A stretch of 64,000 nucleotides of DNA from Iamia sp. SCSIO 61187 (lineage in GTDB: Bacteria > Actinomycetota > Acidimicrobiia > Acidimicrobiales > Iamiaceae). Below the pieces are notes generated by a model. That model saw only the letters and a list, made by a program, of their open reading frames with translations, made no database searches and had not been told where the DNA came from. The stretch is taken from positions 248,001-312,000 of the forward strand of contig NZ_CP050948.1 in assembly GCF_019443745.1 (NCBI RefSeq), written 5' to 3'. Positions 17,290 to 31,067 of the stretch are shown piece by piece. Within the stretch, counting starts at the first letter, position 1; the number at the start of each line of letters is the position of its first letter. A program made the position numbers and the translations under genes.

Positions 17290-20105
17290 GACGCCCCACC
17301 CGTCTCGGCGGCGGCCGCTCGCCGGGGGCGGGTCGTGGCCCCCGCGCCCAGGTGGGTCAGCACGCTGAGCACCACGCCCAGGACCAGGAAGTAGACGCCC
17401 AGGTCGAAGACCGCGGTCGAGACGAGCTTGACCTCGCCCAGCACCGGCAGGTGCAGCTTGGCGATGTCGGACTCGAGGAACTCCTCGCCGAGGGCGGCCG
17501 ACGCCAGCCCGGAGCCGACGGCCATCAGCAGGCCGACGCCGATCAGCCCGGAGGTGGGGAGGGCCCGCACCCGGGCGAGGCGGGGCGAGCCGCCGGCGAG
17601 GAACCGCATCACGAAGGCGATGCCGGCGATCAGGCCGCCGGCGAAGCCGCCGCCGGGTGCGTTGTGGCCGCGGAGGGCGATGTAGACGGAGACGAGGAGG
17701 ATGATCGGGAACGCGGCCCGGGTCACCTGGTCGAAGACGACCGAGCGGGGACCGATCGACATGGCGTCGGACACCCCCTCGTCGGCGGCGTCGGGGTCGC
17801 CGAGCGGGTCGCCCTCGTCGTCGTCCCGGCGGCGGGCGGCGCGCACCAGGTTGGCCACGCCGGCGGCGGCGATGGCCAGCACCGTGATCTCGCCCATGGT
17901 GTCGATGCCGCGGATGTCGATGAGGATCACGTTGACGACGTTGCGGCCGCCGCCGACGGGCTCGGCCTCCTCGATCATCCGCTCGGCCACCGGGCGCTCG
18001 GTGCGGGCGGTCCCGGCCGCCAGGGCGAAGCCGGCGACGGCCACGCCCACGGCCACCGCCACCGCCACCCGCAGGGCCTTGGGCGCCCACTCCGGCGGCG
18101 GGGCGTAGCCCTCGGGCAGGTGGCGCAGCACGAGCAGGAAGACGACCAGCGTCACCGTCTCGACCAGCACCTGGGTGAGGGCCAGGTCCGGCGCCCCGTA
18201 GAGCAGGAAGATGACGGCGATGCTGTAGCCGACGGCGCCGAGCATCAGCACGGCCACGAACCGTCGCCGGGTGGCGACGATGGCCCCGGCCATGGCGGCG
18301 GCCAGGACGGCCACGCCGGCCTGGAGGAGGCCCCCGTCGGAGGTGCCTCCGGGCCCGACGTCGAGGCCGGACACGGCGGCAGCCCCGAGGCCGGCCACGA
18401 CCATGACGAACACCACGGCGATGTAGGCCGGCAGCGAGCCGTTCTGGATCTGCGAGGTGAGGCGGCGGGCGCCGTCCTGCAGCCCGTCGTAGGTCCGCAG
18501 GAAGGCCCGCTCGCCCGACAGCCGGGGGCGGGGGACCGCCACCGCGGGCCGGCCGAGGAGCAGGTGGAGGCCGGCGCCGAGGGCGACGATGAGGATCGAC
18601 AGCAGCAGCGGGGCGTGGACCCCGGCCCAGAGGACGAGGTGGCCGTGGGCGTCGTGGTCGAGGGCCTCGCTGGCCGTCCCCAGGGCGTCGGCCAGCGGGC
18701 CGGCGAGGAGGCCGCCGGCGACGGTGGCGGCGACGAGGACGACGACGGGCCCGACGAGGGCGGCGCCGGGGGCGTGGCCCACCTCGGCCGGCTCGTCGAC
18801 CGGGCCCGAGCCGAACAGCCCGAACCACAGGCGGGCCGAGTAGGCGGTGGTGAGGACGGAGCCGGCGACGATGGCCACGAGGGCCACGACGCTCCAGGTG
18901 CCGCCCTCCTCCACCAGGGCGTCGAGGGCGGCCTCCTTGGCCACGAAGCCGAGCAGAGGAGGCAGGCCGACCATGGAGGCGGTGGCCACGGCGGCGAGGG
19001 TGGCGAGCAGCGGGAGGCGGCGGCCCAGGCCGGTGTGCCGGCGGATGTCGCGGGTCCCGGTGGCGTGGTCGACCGCGCCCACGACGAGGAACAGGGCCGC
19101 CTTGAACAGGGCGTGGCCCAGCAGCATGGCCACCCCGGCGGCGGTCGCCTCGGGGTGGCCGATGCCGAGGAGGACGACGAGGAGGCCGAGCTGGGAGACG
19201 GTCCCGTTGGCGAGCAGCAGCTTGGCGTCGTGCTGGCGCAGGGCGCCGATCCCTCCGGCCAGCATCGTCAGCCCCCCGATGGCCACGATCGCCGGCCGCC
19301 ACCAGCCGACCTCGGCGAAGACCGGCGCCATCCGGCCGACCAGGATCACGCCCGCCTTCACCATGGTCGCCGAGTGGAGGTAGGCGCTGACCGGCGTGGG
19401 GGCGGCCATGGCGCCCGGGAGCCAGAACTGGAACGGGACCTGGGCGGACTTGGTCACCGCCCCCACCAGCACCAGGACCAGGGCGACCTGCACCACCGCC
19501 CGGGCGTCGTCGGCCTGGGCCAGCCCGGCCAGCGCCGTCGTGCCGGCCGTCTGGGCCAGGATCGCCAGCCCACCGAGCAGGGCCAGCCCGCCGGCCGCGG
19601 TCACGAGCAGGGCCTGGCGCGCTGCGGCGCGGGCCTCCGCCCCGTCGTGGTCGAGCCCGATCAGGAGGAACGACGTGATCGTCGTCGCCTCCCAGAACAC
19701 GAAGAGGGTCCAGACGTCGTCGGCCAGGACCAGGCCGAGCATCGACCCGGCGAAGGCGACGAAGCCGCCGGCGAACCGGGCCAGGCGCTCGGCGGGGACC
19801 TCGGGGCCGAAGTAGCCGAAGGAGTAGGCGAGGACCAGGGCGCCGATGCCGGTGACGATCAGGGCCATGAGCAGGGCGAAGCCGTCGAGCCGGAACGAGA
19901 AGGCGACGTCGAGGCCCTCGATCCACACGTGGCGGCTCGACGGCTCGGCCCCGTCGAGGACCGACGGGACCTGGGTCAGGGCCCAGACGGCACCGCCGGC
20001 GGGGGCGAGGAGGGCCAGCCCGAGCACGCCCCGCCGGGGGAGGTGCGACCCGACCGCGAACAAGAGCGCGGCGAGGATGAGGTGGCTGACGACGACGGTG
20101 ACCAT
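17286..20105 (-). CDS. mnhA: Na+/H+ antiporter fused subunit A/B
   Basis: 939 residues from ATG 20105 (MVTVVVSHLILAALLF). The first ~500 residues are a NuoL/ND5-like transporter: DDVWTLFVFWEATTITSFLLIG with the conserved Glu, KSAQVPFQFWLPGAMAAPTPVSAYLHSATMVKAGV, and LGHALFKAALFLVVG. The middle carries the MrpA-specific region (ILIDIRGIDTMGEITVLAIAA). The last ~150 residues (VVFDQVTRAAFPIILLVSVYIALRGHNAPGGGFAGG) are MnhB. A and B are thus one polypeptide, as known in other actinobacteria. First gene of a six-gene operon whose five junctions are all GTGA. Role: Na+/H+ exchange, pH and salt homeostasis. Confidence 0.93.
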   Translation of the reverse strand: MVTVVVSHLILAALLFAVGSHLPRRGVLGLALLAPAGGAVWALTQVPSVLDGAEPSSRHVWIEGLDVAFSFRLDGFALLMALIVTGIGALVLAYSFGYFGPEVPAERLARFAGGFVAFAGSMLGLVLADDVWTLFVFWEATTITSFLLIGLDHDGAEARAAARQALLVTAAGGLALLGGLAILAQTAGTTALAGLAQADDARAVVQVALVLVLVGAVTKSAQVPFQFWLPGAMAAPTPVSAYLHSATMVKAGVILVGRMAPVFAEVGWWRPAIVAIGGLTMLAGGIGALRQHDAKLLLANGTVSQLGLLVVLLGIGHPEATAAGVAMLLGHALFKAALFLVVGAVDHATGTRDIRRHTGLGRRLPLLATLAAVATASMVGLPPLLGFVAKEAALDALVEEGGTWSVVALVAIVAGSVLTTAYSARLWFGLFGSGPVDEPAEVGHAPGAALVGPVVVLVAATVAGGLLAGPLADALGTASEALDHDAHGHLVLWAGVHAPLLLSILIVALGAGLHLLLGRPAVAVPRPRLSGERAFLRTYDGLQDGARRLTSQIQNGSLPAYIAVVFVMVVAGLGAAAVSGLDVGPGGTSDGGLLQAGVAVLAAAMAGAIVATRRRFVAVLMLGAVGYSIAVIFLLYGAPDLALTQVLVETVTLVVFLLVLRHLPEGYAPPPEWAPKALRVAVAVAVGVAVAGFALAAGTARTERPVAERMIEEAEPVGGGRNVVNVILIDIRGIDTMGEITVLAIAAAGVANLVRAARRRDDDEGDPLGDPDAADEGVSDAMSIGPRSVVFDQVTRAAFPIILLVSVYIALRGHNAPGGGFAGGLIAGIAFVMRFLAGGSPRLARVRALPTSGLIGVGLLMAVGSGLASAALGEEFLESDIAKLHLPVLGEVKLVSTAVFDLGVYFLVLGVVLSVLTHLGAGATTRPRRAAAAETGGAS

Positions 20106-20206
20106 GGGCCTGAGGGGTCGGAAACTAGGACGCCGACCAGACTTCCCGGCACACCAGCGCCCCACGTTAACCAGGCGTTCTCACAGCCCCGCATCGCCGG
20201 TCGTCC

Positions 20207-21934
20207 TCAGGGGGCCGTGGTCCGCTCCCGGCCGGTGGCGAGCCAGCCCTGCGTCGGGTGGCGCTCGTGGAAGCGGCGCTGCGATGCGGCGTCGCCGATG
20301 AGGACGAGGGCGACGCCGCGCTCGAGCGGGGCGTGGACGTCGACGTCGTGGTGGAGGGCGTCGCCGCGGGCGAGGGCGATGACGGTGCACCCGGTCCGGT
20401 CCCGCAGCTCGGACTCGGCGAGGGACCGGCCGACCAGGCCGTCGGGCACCGGGACGCGGAACACCTCGAGACCCTCGGCCACCACGACGGTGTCGTTGTC
20501 GCCCAGCGCGTTCCAGATCGACGACGCCCCGAGCGATGCGTAGGAGAGGACGGCGTCGGCGCCGGCCCGGGTGATGGTGGCGACGTTGCGCTCCAGGTTG
20601 GACCGGCTGATGATCTGGACGTCGGGGCGCAGCCGGCGGCAGTAGATCGTCAGGTACACGTTCACGTCGTCGTCGTGGGTGGTGATCAGCACCGCCGTGG
20701 CCTGCTCGAGCCCGGCCCGGTTGAGGACGCCGAGGTCGGCGGCGTCGCCGTGGACGTAGGTCTCCGGGTCCCGGATGCGCTCGGCCCGCTGCTCGATCAG
20801 CCGGAACGGGAAGCCGGCGGCGGCGAACGCCTTGCCCGCGGCCCGGCCGACCCGGCCGCCCCCGATGATGATGACCGGGACCGGTTCCGGGTGCTCCACG
20901 GCGAAGCACCCGTCGTAGGCGCTCACCTGGTCCTCGGTGCCGGCGAGGATCAGGACGGTCCCGGGCTCCACGAGGGTGTCGGCCGTCGCCGGCTCGTACC
21001 GGCCCCGCCGCCAGGTGCCGACGACGTCGACCCCGCAGCGCTCGCGCACCCGCGACTCCCGCAGGGTCCGGCCGGCCAGCTCGGGGTGCTGGGCGCTGGC
21101 CTCGGCGACGAGCAGGTCACCGAGCTCGCCGATCACCTGGGCCCGGGCGTCGCGTCCCAGGACCCGGCGGGCCATGGCCTCGCCGAGGATCTGGCCCAGC
21201 TGGAGCACGTGGTCGGCGCCGGCCAGGCCGAGGATGTCGACCGACGCCGCCGAGGAGGCGGTGGCGACGATGGGCACCGTGTCGGTGATCTCCCGCACCG
21301 TGAAGGCCACGTTGGTGTTGGTGGTGTCGGCGTGGGTGGTGGCGACCAGGGCGGCCCGGTCGACCCGGGCGGCCCGGTACGCGTCGGGATCGTCGAAGTC
21401 GCCCACCATCACCCGGCGGCCGGCGTCGTGGAGGACGAGGGCCTGCTGGTGGTCGGGCTCGACCACCACGTACTCGACCCCGGCGTCGACGGCCCGGCGC
21501 ACCAGCTCGTCGATCACCACCCCGCTGCCGAGGAGCACCATGTGGCCGGCGGTGCCCTCGGGGAGCTGGCGCGGCGCCCGGCTGGCGTCGCGCCAGGCGA
21601 CCCACGGCAGGAACACGAACTGGATGAAGGCGAACGGCAGCAGGACGAGGATGAACAGCGCCCCGCTGACGAGCACCACGACGGAGAACACGCGCCCGGC
21701 GTCGGACTGGAAGGTGATGTCGCCGAAGCCCAGCGTCGACATCACCGTGAGCGTCCAGTAGATGCCCGTGGCCCAGCTGTGGTCCTGGCCCTCCCGGGCC
21801 ATGAGGATGTGGAAGACGACGCTGTAGACGGCGACCAGCAGGACGAGGATCGCCAGCAGCCACCCGACGAGGCGGAGGTTGCGGCGGCGCGACGACCCCG
21901 CCAGGTAGCCGAGCATGAGCCCGAAGGTCTTCAA
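20207..21934 (-). CDS. Potassium channel with two TrkA/RCK domains
   Basis: 575 residues. Two N-terminal helices flank a pore with TLTVMSTLGFGDITF (about residues 64-78), a TVGYGD-type K+ filter with GFGD. Two Rossmann RCK domains follow: MVLLGSGVVIDELVRRAVDAG near 133 and VIIIGGGRVGRAAGKAFAAAG near 348, with TrkA-C-like parts after each. K+ efflux or uptake channel gated by nucleotides or ions. The start is TTG at 21934: TACGCT lies seven bases upstream (leaderless pattern). ATG 21916 is the alternative. It lies 101 bases upstream of the Mnh operon on the same strand, consistent with joint cation homeostasis. Confidence 0.88.
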   Translation of the reverse strand: MKTFGLMLGYLAGSSRRRNLRLVGWLLAILVLLVAVYSVVFHILMAREGQDHSWATGIYWTLTVMSTLGFGDITFQSDAGRVFSVVVLVSGALFILVLLPFAFIQFVFLPWVAWRDASRAPRQLPEGTAGHMVLLGSGVVIDELVRRAVDAGVEYVVVEPDHQQALVLHDAGRRVMVGDFDDPDAYRAARVDRAALVATTHADTTNTNVAFTVREITDTVPIVATASSAASVDILGLAGADHVLQLGQILGEAMARRVLGRDARAQVIGELGDLLVAEASAQHPELAGRTLRESRVRERCGVDVVGTWRRGRYEPATADTLVEPGTVLILAGTEDQVSAYDGCFAVEHPEPVPVIIIGGGRVGRAAGKAFAAAGFPFRLIEQRAERIRDPETYVHGDAADLGVLNRAGLEQATAVLITTHDDDVNVYLTIYCRRLRPDVQIISRSNLERNVATITRAGADAVLSYASLGASSIWNALGDNDTVVVAEGLEVFRVPVPDGLVGRSLAESELRDRTGCTVIALARGDALHHDVDVHAPLERGVALVLIGDAASQRRFHERHPTQGWLATGRERTTAP

Positions 21935-22065
21935 GCCCGGGAGCGTAGGAGAGGCGGCCGGCCCGTGTCCGGGGCGGCCTCGGTGGTCACGTCTCGGGGT
22001 CGGTCGCAGGTGTCGGGGTCGGGGCCCTGGCCCGCTCCCGACGGGCTCAGCCGCCCCGTGCTGGC

Positions 22066-22830
22066 CTACCCCTTGGCCTGGGCGGCGACGGCGGCGGCGG
22101 CGGCGGCCACCGCCTCGGGGTCACCCAGGCTCCGGGCCAGCGGGTCGCCCTGCTCGGCGGGGAGCATGGTCGTCTCGTCGAGCTCGTAGACGAGCGGGAC
22201 GCCGGTGGGGATGTTCAGCCCGGCGATGGCGTCGTCGGCGATCCCGTCGAGGTGCTTCACCAGGGCCCGCAGGCTGTTGCCGTGGGCGGCGACGAGCACG
22301 ACCCGCCCGGCGGCCAGGTCGGGGACGATGCCGTCGTACCAGTAGGGCAGCATCCGGTCGACGACGTCGGCCAGGCACTCGGCCTGCGGCAGCACGTCGG
22401 GCGGGAGGCCGGCGTAGCGGCGGTCGTCGTTGGGGTTGAAGCGGTTGTCGGCGGCGATGGCCGGCGGCGGCACGTCGTAGCTGCGCCGCCAGACGTGCAC
22501 CTGCTCCTCGCCGTACTGCGCCGCCGTCTCGGCCTTGTCCTTGCCGGTCAGGTCGCCGTAGTGGCGCTCGTTGAGCCGCCAGTGGCGGCGGACGGGGAGC
22601 CAGGCGGCGTCCATGGCCCCGAGGGCCAGCTCGGCGGTGCGGATGGCCCGGGTCTGGAGCGAGGTGTGGACCACGTCGAGCGCCAGCCCGGCCTCGGCCA
22701 TGAGCCGCCCCGACTCCCGGGCCTCCTCCTCGCCCTTCTCCGACAGCGGGCAGTCCCACCAGCCGGTGAAGAGGTTCTCGGCGTTCCAGGTGCTCTGGCC
22801 GTGGCGGAGGAGGACGAGCGTGGCAGGCAT
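22066..22830 (-). CDS. gpmA: 2,3-bisphosphoglycerate-dependent phosphoglycerate mutase
   Basis: 254 residues. [22 protein letters not shown] holds the catalytic His (RHG) near residue 10; [20 protein letters not shown] and [19 protein letters not shown] (second His) complete the active site. It interconverts 3- and 2-phosphoglycerate in glycolysis in the cytosol. The start MPATLVLL is fixed by a TACGCT -10 six bases before it, again leaderless. The longer open frame crosses into the dnaK gene antisense and is ignored. Ala-rich C terminus ([15 protein letters not shown]). Confidence 0.93.
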   Translation of the reverse strand: MPATLVLLRHGQSTWNAENLFTGWWDCPLSEKGEEEARESGRLMAEAGLALDVVHTSLQTRAIRTAELALGAMDAAWLPVRRHWRLNERHYGDLTGKDKAETAAQYGEEQVHVWRRSYDVPPPAIAADNRFNPNDDRRYAGLPPDVLPQAECLADVVDRMLPYWYDGIVPDLAAGRVVLVAAHGNSLRALVKHLDGIADDAIAGLNIPTGVPLVYELDETTMLPAEQGDPLARSLGDPEAVAAAAAAVAAQAKG

Positions 22831-22956
22831 GGCCCGAGCGTAGGAGAGACGGGGGCCCGGCCCGGGAGCGTGGGCGGGGAGGTGGACGGTCGGGGCTGCG
22901 TCGGGTGCGCCCGACCACCCCTGCCGTCCGACGGCGGGGAGATCTGCGTGGGGCAG

Positions 22957-22986
22957 GTTGATAACGACACACTCAACTTCTATGGT
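22957..22986 (+). promoter_or_regulatory. dnaK promoter with HAIR-like HspR site
   Basis: -35 TTGATA (22958), 17-base spacer, -10 TATGGT (22981). GTTGATA-N7-ACTCAAC (22957-22977) overlaps it and matches the HAIR element CTTGAGT-N7-ACTCAAG in the right arm at six of seven bases and imperfectly in the left. HspR, encoded at the end of this operon, is the expected repressor. Confidence 0.7.
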
Positions 22987-23028
22987 GGCCATCAGTTCAC
23001 AGACATCCCTGCACCGGAGGAACCCCCC

Positions 23029-24890
<1,862 letters not shown>

Positions 24891-24891
<1 letters not shown>

Positions 24892-25613
24892 TGCCCGACG
24901 CGACGCCGGGCCCCGCCGAGGGCCCCCCGGACGAGACGCCCGACGGCGGGCCCTCGGAGACCCACTCCCAGGAGCCCGCCGAGGGCCGAGACGACGTCGG
25001 CGACGACGTGGTCGACGCCGAGGTGGTCGACGTCCCCGACGACCTGTCGGGGCTCGACGACCTCCCGCCGGCCCAGGGGCCCGAGCGGCCCGCCGCCGAC
25101 GGAGGTGGCCAGAGCGGGGTGACCGGCGACGGGAACCCCTCCCGCGAGGTGCCCGCGTCGGAGCTGTCGGTGGAGGCGCTGCTCGACGACGTCGAGCGGC
25201 TCACCACCGAGCGCGACGCCTACCTCGACCGCTGGCAGCGGGCCACCGCCGACTTCGAGAACTCCAAGCGCCGCCTCCAGCGCGACGCCGAGGACGCCTC
25301 GGCCCGGGCCACGAGTCGGTTGGCCGAGGACCTGCTGCCGGTGCTCGACGCGTGCGACGCCGCCATCGCCCACGGCGAGGCCGGGGTCGAGCCGATCTTC
25401 GCCGCCCTGCTCCAGACCATGGAGAAGAACGGCCTCGAGCGCATCGACCCCGCCGGCGACGTCTTCGACCCCAACCGGCACGAGGCCGTCATGCACGAGC
25501 CGGCCGGTCCCGACGACGACCCCGCCCTGTCCCTCGTCTCCGAGGTGCTCCGCATCGGGTACGCCTGGAAGGGGCGGGTGGTGCGCGCCGCCATGGTCAA
25601 GGTGAGGGGCTAG
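24891..25613 (+). CDS. grpE: Nucleotide exchange factor GrpE
   Basis: 240 residues. An acidic, Pro/Gly-rich, probably disordered N-terminal tail of about 85 residues precedes the coiled coil ([43 protein letters not shown]) and the head domain ([26 protein letters not shown]), the GrpE hallmark. It exchanges ADP for ATP on DnaK. The tail contains [15 protein letters not shown] (about residues 37-51), copying the DnaK C-terminal tail motif; this may let GrpE mimic that tail or reflect recombination between the adjacent genes. Confidence 0.95.
25001..25031 (+). repeat. 31-bp direct repeat, copy in the grpE 5' region
   Basis: Second copy of the sequence at 24834-24864, in the same reading frame, again giving [10 protein letters not shown]. 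Confidence 0.85.
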
Positions 25614-25617
25614 GCCC

Positions 25618-26796
25618 ATGGCACCGCAGCGCGAGTGGCTGGAGAAGGACTACTACGCGGTGCTCGGGGTCTCCTCCGACGCCGACCAGAAGGCCGTCAC
25701 CAAGGCCTACCGAGGCCTCGCCCGCAAGCTGCACCCCGACGCCAACCCCGGCGACGCCGCCGCCGAGGAGCGGTTCAAGGAGGTCTCGTCGGCCTACGAC
25801 GTGATCGGCGACCCCGAGAAGCGCAAGGAGTACGACGAGGTCCGCGCCCTGGCGGCGCGGGGTGGGGGCTTCGGTCCCGGCCCCGGTGGCTTCGGCGGCT
25901 TCTCGGGCGAGACCGTCGACATGGGCGACCTCGGCTCGATCTTCGGCAACCTGTTCGGCCGGGGGGGTGGCGGTGGCCGGCGGGGCCCCGGGGGTCCGGC
26001 CGGGCGCCGGCCCCAGCGGGGCGCCGACCTCGAGACCGAGCTGCACCTGTCGTTCGTCGACGCCGTCGACGGCGTCACCACGAGCGTCCGCATCCTGGCC
26101 GACGCCGTCTGCTCCACCTGCCACGGCGACGGCGCCCGCCCGGGCACCTCACCCACCGTCTGCCCGCAGTGCCGCGGCCAGGGCGTCGTGGCCGAGGACC
26201 AGGGGCCGTTCTCGTTCAGCACCCCGTGTCCCCGTTGCGGCGGGCGGGGGTCGGTCATCGAGGACCCGTGCCCCACCTGCGCCGGCTCGGGCATCGAGCG
26301 CCGGCCCCGCGAGGTGAAGGTCCGGATCCCCGCCGGCGTCACCGACGGGACCCGCATCAAGGTGAAGGGCCGGGGCGCCCCCGGCCGCGACGGCGGCCCC
26401 GTCGGCGACCTCTACGTGGTCGTCCGGGTGGCCAGCCACGATCTGTTCCGGATCAAGGGCCACAACCTCACCCTCACCGTGCCGGTCACCTTCCCCGAGG
26501 CCGCCCTGGGCGCCGACGTCGCCGTGCCGACCCTGCACGGCGGCACCGTCACGGTGCGGATCCCGCCCGGGACGCCCACCGGGCGCACGTTCCGGGTCAA
26601 GGGCCGCGGCGTGCCGGCCAAGGCCGGGACGGGCGACCTGCTCGTCACCGTCGAGGTGGCGGTGCCCACCAAGCTCACCGCCGCCCAGCGCAAGGCGGTC
26701 GAGGAGCTCGCCGCCCTCACCGCCGAGGAGTCGCCCCGGGCCCACCTCTTCCCCGCGAGCGTGGGTGAGGAGCACGAGGAGGTCACGACCTCGTGA
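25618..26796 (+). CDS. dnaJ: Chaperone DnaJ (Hsp40)
   Basis: 392 residues. J domain at residues 9-75 with the HPD tripeptide in LHPDANPGD, a Gly/Phe-rich linker (GGFGPGPGGFGGFSG), and a zinc region with four CxxCxGxG repeats (CSTCHGDG, CPQCRGQG, CPRCGGRG, CPTCAGSG). Two C-terminal substrate domains follow. It delivers clients to DnaK and stimulates its ATPase. It begins four bases after grpE and overlaps hspR as GTGA. Confidence 0.96.
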   Translation: MAPQREWLEKDYYAVLGVSSDADQKAVTKAYRGLARKLHPDANPGDAAAEERFKEVSSAYDVIGDPEKRKEYDEVRALAARGGGFGPGPGGFGGFSGETVDMGDLGSIFGNLFGRGGGGGRRGPGGPAGRRPQRGADLETELHLSFVDAVDGVTTSVRILADAVCSTCHGDGARPGTSPTVCPQCRGQGVVAEDQGPFSFSTPCPRCGGRGSVIEDPCPTCAGSGIERRPREVKVRIPAGVTDGTRIKVKGRGAPGRDGGPVGDLYVVVRVASHDLFRIKGHNLTLTVPVTFPEAALGADVAVPTLHGGTVTVRIPPGTPTGRTFRVKGRGVPAKAGTGDLLVTVEVAVPTKLTAAQRKAVEELAALTAEESPRAHLFPASVGEEHEEVTTS

Positions 26797-27167
26797 GCGC
26801 CCGCGCCGTCTACGTCATCTCCGTCGCCGCCGAGCTGGCCGGCGTCCACCCCCAGACCCTGCGCATCTACGAGCGCAAGGGCCTGGTCGACCCGGCCCGC
26901 ACCCCCGGCGGGTCCCGGCGCTACAGCGACGAGGACATCGCCCTCCTCCAGCGCATCCAGGAGCTCACCAACGAGGGCCTGAACCTGGCCGGCGTCCAGC
27001 GCGTCCTGGAGCTCGAGGCCGAGGTGCGGAGCCTGCGCGCCGAGCTCGAGGAGGCCCGGGCCGACCTGCGGCGCGAGGTCGCCGCCGTCGAGCGCCGCCA
27101 CCGCGCCGACCTGGTCCCCGTGTCGCAGTCGATCGTCTTGTTCGAGGGCCGCCGCCGCCGCTCCTGA
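26793..27167 (+). CDS. hspR: Heat-shock repressor HspR (MerR family)
   Basis: 124 residues, GTG start overlapping dnaJ. MerR-type helix-turn-helix: YVISVAAELAGVHPQTLRIYERKGLVDPARTPGGSRRYS (residues 7-45), then a coiled coil (LELEAEVRSLRAELEEARADLRREV). HspR binds HAIR elements with DnaK as co-repressor and shuts the dnaK operon between shocks; the site at 22957 is the likely target. Last gene of the operon. Confidence 0.92.
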   Translation: MSARAVYVISVAAELAGVHPQTLRIYERKGLVDPARTPGGSRRYSDEDIALLQRIQELTNEGLNLAGVQRVLELEAEVRSLRAELEEARADLRREVAAVERRHRADLVPVSQSIVLFEGRRRRS

Positions 27168-27182
27168 GCGACCCCTCCCTGC

Positions 27183-27229
27183 TTCTGTCAACCCTGGTGG
27201 GGCGTGGGGGCGCATGGGGATTGACAGAA
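27183..27229. terminator. Inverted repeat between convergent hspR and siderophore-interacting gene
   Basis: TTCTGTCAA and TTGACAGAA, perfect 9-bp arms 29 bases apart, in the 72-base convergent gap. It could be a bidirectional terminator or a protein site; the long loop makes the former weak. Confidence 0.35.
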
Positions 27230-27239
27230 CGGGCGGGGG

Positions 27240-28034
27240 TCAGCCGTCCTCGCCCCGGCCGACCTTCCAGTAGCCGCGGACGTGGGCCTCGGCGCGCGAC
27301 AGGCCCCGCTCGTCGAAGAGGTGCTTGCGGATGCGCTGCACGGCGGCGGCCTCGCCGGCGGCCCACACCCGGGTCCCGGGCGCCAGGTCGGCCTCGGCCA
27401 CGGCCCGCACCAGGGCGTCGCCCGGGGGCCGGTCCGGGTCGGCCCCCAGCCACCGCACCTCGAGGCCCTCGCGGTCGGGGAACGGCACGACGGCGTCGGG
27501 GCCGCGCCCCTCGGCCAGGAGCCGGACGGGCAGGCCGTCGGGGACGGCGGCCAGGACCTGGCCGAGGGCGGCCAGGGCGGTCTCGTCGCCGGCGAGCAGG
27601 TAGCCCTCGGCGTCGGGGTCGACGGTGTAGCCCCGGCCGGTGCCGGAGATCGCCACCTCGCCGCCGGGGCCGACGGCATCGACCCACGGGGTGAGCAGGC
27701 CGGCGTCGTGGCGCACCACGTCGAGGGTCAGCCGCCCGGCCTCGGGGTCGGGGTCGACCGGGGTGAGGGTGCGGATCGCCGCCCGCGAGCCGTCGGCGGT
27801 GCGGAACTCGTTGCCGGCCCACTCGGGCAGGGTGATCGGCTCGTCGGGTGCGCCCGGCAGGAGGAGGCGGACGCTGGCCCCCGGCAGGCCCGGGTCGATG
27901 CCCCGGAGCTCGTCGCCGGCCAGGTGCACCCGCCGCAGGTGCGGGGTCACCTCGACGACGGACTCGACCCGGGCCCGGCGGAAGCGGGGGGGCTCGCGCC
28001 GGACGCGGGTGGCGAGGTCGCTCATCGCCTGCAT
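27240..28034 (-). CDS. Siderophore-interacting protein (NADPH-dependent ferric-chelate reductase)
   Basis: About 264 residues. Starts MQAMSDLATRV; the next ATG (28025) is equally possible. VEVTPHLRRVHLAGDELRGI, and RTLTPVDPDPEAGRLTLDVVRHDAGLLTPWV with the FAD-binding block, are typical of the SIP/ViuB family; the C-terminal half (GYLLAGDETALAALGQVLAAVPDG and WAAGEAAAVQRIRKHLFDERGLSRAEAHVRGYWKVGRGE) is the NAD(P)H part with the family ending RGYWKxG. It would reduce Fe(III)-siderophores inside the cell. Monocistronic; no siderophore transport gene is adjacent. Confidence 0.88.
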   Translation of the reverse strand: MQAMSDLATRVRREPPRFRRARVESVVEVTPHLRRVHLAGDELRGIDPGLPGASVRLLLPGAPDEPITLPEWAGNEFRTADGSRAAIRTLTPVDPDPEAGRLTLDVVRHDAGLLTPWVDAVGPGGEVAISGTGRGYTVDPDAEGYLLAGDETALAALGQVLAAVPDGLPVRLLAEGRGPDAVVPFPDREGLEVRWLGADPDRPPGDALVRAVAEADLAPGTRVWAAGEAAAVQRIRKHLFDERGLSRAEAHVRGYWKVGRGEDG

Positions 28035-28205
28035 GGTGACCGCCCGGGCCCCGGAGCGCCACGCCGCCACCCGTCGCCGCCCCTCGGAGGGCGATTCGCT
28101 GGCGATTCGACGGCCGACGCCCGGCCGCGATTCGCCGAGCGCCCGGGTCCGCCCGCAGGGCGCCCCCACCGACCCCGGGCCCCCGGGGCGTGGCACCCTG
28201 CGGGC

Positions 28206-28454
28206 GTGGACGTGGCGCCGACCCCCGACCAGGAGGCCGCCATCCGGGTCGCCCACGCCTGGTTCGGGCGCCACAGCGGGTGGGCCCCGCCGGACCCCGA
28301 CACCCTGGCCGACTGGGTGGCCGAGGGCCTGGCCCGGTGCCCCGACGAGTGCATCGCCGCCTTCGACGGCTGGTGCGCCCACGGCCTGGCGTCGTGGTGG
28401 CTGATCCTGCGCGACCTCGAGGCCCACCCCGGCGGCCGGCGCACCCTGGGCTGA
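28206..28454 (+). CDS. Small hypothetical protein
   Basis: 82 residues from GTG 28206. No family recognised. Helical and Trp-rich (six Trp): AIRVAHAWFGRHSGW, ADWVAEGLARCPDECIAAFDGWCAHGLASWWLILRDLEA. It has three cysteines. Codon usage looks coding. A CACCCT hexamer six bases before the GTG fits the leaderless spacing, though not the TANNNT consensus. It lies between the siderophore-interacting gene and clpB. Confidence 0.55.
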   Translation: MDVAPTPDQEAAIRVAHAWFGRHSGWAPPDPDTLADWVAEGLARCPDECIAAFDGWCAHGLASWWLILRDLEAHPGGRRTLG

Positions 28455-28488
28455 CGCGACAACACAAGCAGAAAAGTTGACAACGGGA

Positions 28489-28517
28489 TTGGCAAGTTCG
28501 ACAGGCCCCCGTATCCT
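28489..28517 (+). promoter_or_regulatory. clpB leaderless promoter
   Basis: -35 TTGGCA (28489-28494), 17-base spacer, -10 TATCCT (28512-28517), six bases, ATG at 28524. No HAIR or CIRCE element is visible. Confidence 0.7.
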
Positions 28518-28523
28518 GCGGTC

Positions 28524-31004
<2,481 letters not shown>

Positions 31005-31067
31005 CCCTCGGCCCGGCTCGTCGACCCGGAGCGGCCTCGCTCGCTGCGTCCCGCCGGCGACCGGCCC

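Noticed and set aside
16831-19926. 1031-codon minus-strand frame through mnhC and mnhA
   Set aside because: Only the last 152 codons (mnhC) are real; upstream is Arg/Pro-rich out-of-phase mnhA sequence.
17352-20543. 1063-codon plus-strand frame opposite mnhA
   Set aside because: Antisense shadow, Glu/Gly/His-rich without motifs.
28455-28523. HAIR or CIRCE element before clpB
   Set aside because: No inverted repeat matching CTTGAGT-N7-ACTCAAG; only an ordinary -35/-10 pair is visible.
31005-31067. Possible terminator between clpB and the GT-C gene
   Set aside because: GC-rich but no stem of useful length could be drawn by eye.
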